Both the position numbers and the translations under genes were made by a program. A stretch of DNA of 64,000 nt from the NCBI GenBank assembly GCA_000755425.1, contig BBMT01000001.1:682001-746000 (forward strand). The letters run 5' to 3'. Numbering within the stretch: position 1 is the first letter of the stretch; each line of letters begins with the position of its first letter. The notes below the pieces were generated by a model that ran no database searches, was not told the DNA's origin, and was given only the letters and a program-made list of their open reading frames with translations. This document shows, piece after piece, positions 59,544 to 64,000 of this stretch. Source of the stretch: Vibrio maritimus. GTDB lineage: Bacteria; Pseudomonadota; Gammaproteobacteria; Enterobacterales; Vibrionaceae.

Positions 59544-59579
59544 CTCAAATATACTGTATCTATATACAGTATATTTGAG
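59544..59579. promoter_or_regulatory. 36-bp palindrome containing a LexA (SOS) box
   Basis: Perfect 16-bp arms (CTCAAATATACTGTAT and complement) around CTAT. The core TACTGT-N8-ACAGTA matches the LexA consensus (CTGT-N8-ACAG with A/T-rich centre) almost fully. It sits between zot and the 127-residue gene, overlapping the latter's ribosome site region. In CTX phage LexA controls the rstA promoter, so SOS control here is plausible. Confidence 0.75.
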
Positions 59580-59606
59580 TTGCCGGGATTGTCGAGACTT
59601 TTGAGG

Positions 59607-61040
59607 TTAGATTTCGATGGGCAGAACGGGGTCGAGTGGCTCAGTTATTGGTGCTTCTTCTACGATCTCGTTGTTGGCCGTTTCCATCTCGATGTGCTCA
59701 GTTGACCTGCTGTCACACACGATGAGCTTGGAATCAGTTTGGTAGGTGACGTTAACCAGGCAATAGTCCATGACTTCAAACTGATAGCCGAGTTTCTTAA
59801 GAAGCTTGCTGTTTACGTAGCCCTCGGTTCCATCTTCGTAGACCTGCTTGAAGAGTATGGTGGTGTAGGTGTTGGGATGATCTACTCTCACGGATACCGC
59901 TGACACAAACAGCTTAGTTACTGGGTATGGCCAAACAGAGCTGGGCGCTTCTATAGCGCCATTATCAAACCTCGGGATATGAGGCGCAGAGTCAGTGACA
60001 CCACGATGAACATTGAGAGTCTGACCAGAATGTACTTGGTCAGTGACCACAGTTTGGGTCTGAGTTTGAGCAGTGGCCTCAGCAGTATCTTGAGTGGTGC
60101 TATCAGCTTTAAGACTTTCGACGCGAGCTTGGTTAGCCTGTAGCTTATCTTGAGAATCACGAGTGAAAATGTCATAGAGCGTTACTCCTAGTCCTGATAG
60201 TGCACCGATGAGTACCACAAGAACGGCAATGAATTTGAATGAAGTAAAGGGATTACTGGCCGCACCGGATTTGGTTGTCTTGCCAGTTACGGTGGATTTG
60301 TAGAGTAGGTGAACGGCCACGGGGACTTTCTTGGTTGTGGTGTAATCGTCTTTGGTGGGTTTAACTGACGTAGACTTCGGGTCGTGTTCAAACAGTCTTG
60401 GTTTGCGTTTAGTAAAGAACACCGAGTCTTTGCTTTTATGGTGTATGGCCAGTTCAGCACAGCCACGAACGTCCATGGGGATGTTCTTGATTTCCGGCGT
60501 GACAAAGGTAATGTCCCAGTTATAGTGGCGGTGTCGTGACATGCTTTCTTCGAACGTTGGCGGCAGTCGTATCAGGCCATTGTCATCAAGCAGAGTCTCG
60601 CCAAGGTCATCAATATCTATGTCGTTTTGGTCGGGTTTGTAGCTTTCTAGGTTGCGGCGGTAGAAGTCGGCATACCAATCAGGTAAATGATCCAAAAAAG
60701 GATCCAATCCTTGGTAAGTGTTCTTGGCCATGTCGAAGCCAACGGTTTTGTTGTAGATGTTCTGCATTTCATCGATGAGGATGAACGCACCCATTGGCAT
60801 CCAGTTGTAGAAGTTCTGCCAGAGAGAGCGTCCTTTTTCCGTCAGTGAGTAGATTTTGATGATTTGTGCAGATGGCGGGAAGCGTTCACCCAGTCGGGAT
60901 TCTATCTCTTGAACGTTAGCAATGCCTTGAATGTTGGTGACGACGATGCGGCCAGAGCGTAGAGCAGGGAGCAAGTCGTACCAAACTGCGGTGGCGGTTT
61001 TGTATGACCCGTTACCGCCATGTCGAATGATGATGGCCAT
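59607..61040 (-). CDS. zot: Zot-family inovirus assembly ATPase (pI)
   Basis: 477 residues. P-loop HGGNGSYKTATAVW (GSYKT also occurs in the CTX Zot), Walker B GAFILIDEMQN (84-94), a single membrane helix at about 270-289, and a periplasmic C-terminal domain of about 190 residues with a Thr/Gln-rich linker. In phage it is the inner-membrane motor that extrudes virions. The C-terminus lacks the FCIGRL-like toxin peptide as far as I can see. It lies 2 bases after pVI. Confidence 0.93.
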   Translation of the reverse strand: MAIIIRHGGNGSYKTATAVWYDLLPALRSGRIVVTNIQGIANVQEIESRLGERFPPSAQIIKIYSLTEKGRSLWQNFYNWMPMGAFILIDEMQNIYNKTVGFDMAKNTYQGLDPFLDHLPDWYADFYRRNLESYKPDQNDIDIDDLGETLLDDNGLIRLPPTFEESMSRHRHYNWDITFVTPEIKNIPMDVRGCAELAIHHKSKDSVFFTKRKPRLFEHDPKSTSVKPTKDDYTTTKKVPVAVHLLYKSTVTGKTTKSGAASNPFTSFKFIAVLVVLIGALSGLGVTLYDIFTRDSQDKLQANQARVESLKADSTTQDTAEATAQTQTQTVVTDQVHSGQTLNVHRGVTDSAPHIPRFDNGAIEAPSSVWPYPVTKLFVSAVSVRVDHPNTYTTILFKQVYEDGTEGYVNSKLLKKLGYQFEVMDYCLVNVTYQTDSKLIVCDSRSTEHIEMETANNEIVEEAPITEPLDPVLPIEI

Positions 61041-61042
61041 GA

Positions 61043-61459
61043 TTACGCTCCTATGAAATCCATAACAAAGCGGGTAGTCATGGCCTCAACAATTCGAGTC
61101 ATGCCAGCTCCGATACCATAAGCCCCAACCATCGCTTTTTGTTCAGTAGGTAGGTTGGAGAACGCGGCATTGAGTAGGGCGTCGAAGCTAAGGTTGTCGA
61201 GCATGGCAACGGCAATGCCATGTGAAAACTCAAGCGCTTTGAACTCGAGTTTGAGTGAAATCAGGATGACGTATTCAATGACGTACGCGAAGATGTATTC
61301 CAGTGTTGTTGGGGCATGGAAGAACATCTCTTGTATGAAATCGAAGGTTTCAACGGTGTATTTGATGATGGAGTTTTCTTCTTCGGGCGTGACGGCCAAC
61401 GCTAACGATGAGGCGGTAAGCGCAACAAAAAACACGATGTATCGAGTAGTGGATTTCAT
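61043..61459 (-). CDS. Inovirus minor coat protein pVI (DUF2523-like)
   Basis: 138 residues with a signal-like N-terminus (VFFVALTASSLALA) and three hydrophobic segments (FAYVIEYVILISLKLE; AVAMLDNLSF; MVGAYGIGAGMTRIVEAMTTRF). Position between pIII and Zot is the pVI slot. It would cap the virion end together with pIII. It lies 2 bases after the pIII stop and 2 before zot. Confidence 0.85.
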   Translation of the reverse strand: MKSTTRYIVFFVALTASSLALAVTPEEENSIIKYTVETFDFIQEMFFHAPTTLEYIFAYVIEYVILISLKLEFKALEFSHGIAVAMLDNLSFDALLNAAFSNLPTEQKAMVGAYGIGAGMTRIVEAMTTRFVMDFIGA

Positions 61460-61461
61460 GG

Positions 61462-63044
61462 TTAGGACTTCCTTGTCATTACGATGCCAAAGGCGATGAG
61501 TGTGGAGAGCAAGAGAACGGCGTGATAAACAAAGCCAGTATTGTCTTGCCAGTAGGTGCTTCTTACCGAGACGTTATGACCCGCTTGGCGAATCGATAAA
61601 CTGTGAGAGTTGATGGAACCATTTTCGATGAAGGACGGCTTTTGGATGACATCAGACTTAAATTTCTCATAGAGATCTTCAATTTGCTTCTTGATATCGT
61701 CGCCTTCTTTAACGAGCTTTTCAGTGGCGGTTTCACCAATGATGTCCTCGAACGGGCTTTTTTCTTCAATGGTTGGTAGGTCTCCAAAGGGTGTCTTAGC
61801 TATACAGTCAGGATGCTGAGGATTGTGGGTACAGAATGGATCTTTTAGGGTGTTAACGATTTCTCCAATACCTTGATTGAGCGAACCCATGCCAGCGTTA
61901 AGTGAATCAATGCCTTCGCCGACATAGACAAACTCATCATTCAACATGGCGTAACCTTCATTGGCCATTTCGTTGAGTTCGCTAATGCGCTGTAATGCTT
62001 CAAGTTGGTCGTCAGCGGAACTTAACAAAGCGGTGTTGTAGTTGTTGTTGCTTTGTATACCTTGGTCAATATCGCTGAGTTTTTGATTGATGCCTTTAAG
62101 CTGTTCAAGGCTTTGGTACTCGGTTTTGTTGAGGTCACGAATGGCTTGGTGGTGTCGTTCTGCGCGTTGATGGCCGCGCCGCTGTTATCGGGGTCAGGGT
62201 TTTCAGGAGTGGGGTTTTCCGGTCTTTCGTCTGGATTGTCACAAAGCCAAGGTGCATCGGCTGGAGCTTCACAACCATTGTCTGGGTCTTCGGTTCCAGG
62301 ACCAGCGCAAAGTTCAGGATGAGTCGAACACAAATCAGAGTCTTCACCGCCAGAACCACCGGAACCATCACCGCCGCCAGTAGGTGGTTGGGTAGGTGGA
62401 GGCAGTTCGCATTGTTCAGTAGCAGGATTGCAGATAGGTTGATCTGTATCTTTATCGCAGTCTACAAAGCAGCCATTGGATGAGTAATCGCAAGTGCTGG
62501 AATAGTCGTAACCCTCATCAGTATTGGTGCATGAGTATTGAAAGTTAGAATCAAAATGGGCTGGGTCTTGGTTGCCAGTTTGGCAGGTGTATCGGTCTAC
62601 TTGGATAGACTTTTGAGTTTCTTCGTCTTCACAAGTTGGAACTGGAGGGAGTGAAGCTTCACAACTACCATCAGGTTGTTCGTCTGGACATATCGAGGTT
62701 GACCCATCCGTAATCCACCACTTGACCTGAAAATTGCTTTCAAATCCACCTTCGTTTACGACCCACAGGTTTATGTAATAAGTCACGTTATATTTGTTGT
62801 TAGCGTTAACTATTGAAACAGACTCAACATGATCAAGCGGATTAATCGTTGTTATTTGTTCTGTATAGTGTGCTACACACGCTGAAATTGTTGAATAGTC
62901 GTAACGGTTACAATATCCCATGACGGTACTGGACTTGTGGCCTCGGTCATAAGGAGCAGATTTTGAAGCAAAAGAGGTGGCCACGAGAACGACCAAAATG
63001 AATGATTCTAGATAGAATCGGCGAGAAGAAAATAACCTGTTCAT
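61462..63044 (-). CDS. Phage adsorption protein pIII (one frameshift)
   Basis: The ATG at 63044 gives a signal peptide (SFILVVLVATSFASKSA). Then come a Cys-rich N-terminal region, a Gly/Ser and Pro-rich linker (TGGGDGSGGSGGEDSD; PENPTPENPDPDNSG), a helical domain, and a C-terminal anchor GFVYHAVLLLSTLIAFGIVMTRKS. One base missing at 62145 splits it; the join gives NDTTKAIRDLNKTEYQSLEQL, about 527 residues. It binds pilus or Tol receptors during infection. It lies after the terminator that follows the coat genes. Confidence 0.88.
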
Positions 63045-63057
63045 AGTTATATTCCAG

Positions 63058-63080
63058 AAAAAAGGCGGTGTTAACCGCCC
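63058..63080 (-). terminator. Terminator between coat genes and pIII
   Basis: On the minus strand GGCGGT-TAAC-ACCGCC is followed by T6. Filamentous phages keep a strong terminator after the abundant coat messages, before gene III. Confidence 0.88.
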
Positions 63081-63084
63081 TTTG

Positions 63085-63174
63085 CTAATGAGATTGAACC
63101 CCCGATACAAACCCGTAGATAAAGGCCATCGAGGAGGCGATACCGAATATCACTTCGGGCTGTATCGAGTACAT
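63085..63174 (-). CDS. Small phage coat protein, 29 aa
   Basis: An ATG at 63174 encodes MYSIQPEVIFGIASSMAFIY and GFVSGVQSH, one membrane helix. It starts 3 bases after the major coat stop and ends just before the terminator. It has the size and layout of pVII/pIX-type minor coats. Confidence 0.7.
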   Translation of the reverse strand: MYSIQPEVIFGIASSMAFIYGFVSGVQSH

Positions 63175-63177
63175 GGT

Positions 63178-63381
63178 TTAGCGGCTAAGCCATTTCACCA
63201 ACAGACCAGCACCAAAGCCGACAGCGGCGATGGAGATAACGCCAAGAACGACAGCGGTGACGTTGGCATTGCTCTCAGTGACTGCTGTACCGATTTCAGT
63301 GGTGTAATCAACGGCGTAAGCGTTCGCAGTTGCTAGAGCTGAGCCAAGTACAGTTGATAGAGCGATGATTTTCTTTTTCAT
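63178..63381 (-). CDS. Major coat protein (pVIII-like)
   Basis: 67 residues with a 23-residue signal peptide (LSTVLGSALATANAYA) and a mature protein of 44 residues: acidic amphipathic start (VDYTTEIGTAVTESNANV), a membrane segment (VVLGVISIAAVGFGAGLLV) and a basic end (KWLSR). This is the standard pVIII plan. A good AAGGA lies upstream. Confidence 0.92.
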   Translation of the reverse strand: MKKKIIALSTVLGSALATANAYAVDYTTEIGTAVTESNANVTAVVLGVISIAAVGFGAGLLVKWLSR

Positions 63382-63413
63382 AACAATTTCCTTATGTTTT
63401 TACGGGGTTGGTT

Positions 63414-63614
63414 TTAGGCTTTTCCCATCCATCGAACGACACGGCCAGCGCCGTGACCAATGACGAATGAGAGAAGTAGGTATCCCGATACTTCGAGATA
63501 GAGTTCTTGGTCAAAGGACTGAACCGCAATCACATCAACAGGCTCAAGCAAGACATAGCCTTGGCAAGTGGCGATGGTGTCTGTGGTGATTTGTCCGTTG
63601 ACCAGGCATTTCAT
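63414..63614 (-). CDS. Small phage coat-type membrane protein, 66 aa
   Basis: 66 residues, a polar N-terminal half with two Cys and one C-terminal helix (YLEVSGYLLLSFVIGHGAGRVVRWMGKA). It lies between the DNA-binding protein gene and the major coat gene, where inoviruses encode small minor coats. 6 bases separate it from the gene upstream. Confidence 0.75.
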   Translation of the reverse strand: MKCLVNGQITTDTIATCQGYVLLEPVDVIAVQSFDQELYLEVSGYLLLSFVIGHGAGRVVRWMGKA

Positions 63615-63620
63615 GGGCGA

Positions 63621-63974
63621 TTACTTTCCTTTCATTGACGCTTGAAAGTGCTGCTTAATTTCATCGTCAACAGGAATCAGTTCGGTGACGATAGCGCCTG
63701 CGAGTGGGTCGGTTGGGTTGATTTCCAAGCGAAGCTCGTATTCGCGGCGAGGGACTAGGGCACCGGTGCGTTCAAGTTTGGTGGCGTAGTCGTAATCAAT
63801 CATCAAAGGTTGATCCCATTGGGGATTCACATCACCCGATTCACCGACGGTGCGGCGTTTGAACTTCTCACTGTTAATCTCACGAAGTGGACGCGAGATA
63901 TTAAGCTGAGCACTGTCACCACGTGCTGAGTTCCAAGTGATATCCATCCCTAATACAAAAACTGCTTTAGTCAT
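63621..63974 (-). CDS. 117-residue phage protein, probable single-strand DNA-binding protein
   Basis: 117 residues, like Vpf117 of Vf33-type phages (DUF1293 family as I recall). Beta-rich and mixed charge (LGMDITWNSARGDSAQLNIS; YDYATKLERTGALVPRREYELRLEIN), no membrane part. Position before the coat genes is that of gene V, whose product coats the single-stranded genome. The assignment rests on position and size. Confidence 0.75.
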   Translation of the reverse strand: MTKAVFVLGMDITWNSARGDSAQLNISRPLREINSEKFKRRTVGESGDVNPQWDQPLMIDYDYATKLERTGALVPRREYELRLEINPTDPLAGAIVTELIPVDDEIKQHFQASMKGK

Positions 63975-64000
63975 GTTTATGTCTCCAATATGTGTTCGAC

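Larger units (their letters stand above)
55785..64000. mobile_element. Integrated Vibrio filamentous phage (Vf33/f237 type), right end outside window
   Basis: The region holds pVIII-like major coat, pIII, pVI, Zot/pI, a 117-residue DNA-binding-type protein and small coat genes in inovirus order on the minus strand, a Vpf122-like gene on the other strand, and a dif-like site at the left end. The replication initiator gene would lie beyond 64000. At over 8.2 kb without it, the phage is larger than its roughly 8 kb relatives; the extra 2.5 kb is the NACHT block at 55854-58275. Confidence 0.88.

Noticed and set aside
59607..61040. Zot as an enterotoxin
   Set aside because: The protein is the phage assembly ATPase and the C-terminal toxin peptide of CTX Zot is not evident.
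1..64000. CRISPR arrays, tRNA or rRNA genes, insertion sequences
   Set aside because: No regularly spaced repeats, no cloverleaf-compatible sequence and no transposase were seen on either strand.

Overview
The window is a piece of a Vibrio genome. Gene content and synteny point to the secondary chromosome: pntAB is followed directly by a vxrABC-type cell-envelope two-component operon, and nrdDG, a TonB receptor-YfiR-GGDEF operon, several diguanylate cyclases and a solitary autotransporter-like barrel gene are all typical of vibrios. In V. cholerae, from memory, pntAB-vxr and nrdDG lie on chromosome 2. The right end is an integrated Vibrio filamentous phage (Vf33/f237 type) on the minus strand that runs off the window.

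Layout: 1-2257 holds a hybrid sensor kinase tail and a class I HMG-CoA reductase. 2789-6086 is a strain-variable cluster of unknown genes. 6305-22667 is mostly chromosomal housekeeping: YccS, an MFS carrier, the YlqF GTPase, the TonB-receptor/YfiR/diguanylate-cyclase operon, LysR/DMT exporter, an LruC-domain secreted protein with a lipoprotein, an S4 protein, the YcdX phosphatase and cytochrome b562. 22749-30550 is a coherent sulfur-stress locus: rhodanese-fused CoA-disulfide reductase, a two-cysteine ArsR repressor, two YeeE/YedE membrane proteins, an RND efflux pair and a DUF2892 protein. They are tied together by a shared TTAG-N6-CTAA operator. 30634-54206 continues with a secreted nuclease, nrdDG with FNR and paired NrdR sites, an aminotransferase, a retropepsin-like lipoprotein, cobQ-modABC, c-di-GMP enzymes, pntAB, vxrABC, a TraF-like protein and a YoaH-family protein. 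After a CatB-type acetyltransferase comes a dif-like XerCD site (55785-55813), which I read as the phage attachment junction.

Inside the prophage, the left third is a forward-strand cargo block: a Vpf122-like regulator paralogue, a 624-residue NACHT NTPase and a second Vpf122-like regulator. Then come a hairpin-rich intergenic/origin region, a small gene under a LexA-like palindrome, and the minus-strand structural module (zot/pI, pVI, pIII, terminator, minor coat, major coat pVIII, minor coat, 117-residue DNA-binding-type protein). A bacterial NLR-like NACHT protein, a family known to give phage defence, carried as cargo in an inovirus is the most interesting thing here.

The sequence carries about 27 apparent frameshifts in 21 genes. 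Almost all are single missing bases, many in short homopolymers, and they hit conserved genes such as nrdD, modC, mvaA and vxrA as well as the phage pIII gene. I therefore read most broken genes as intact genes with base-calling errors and give them as single joined features.
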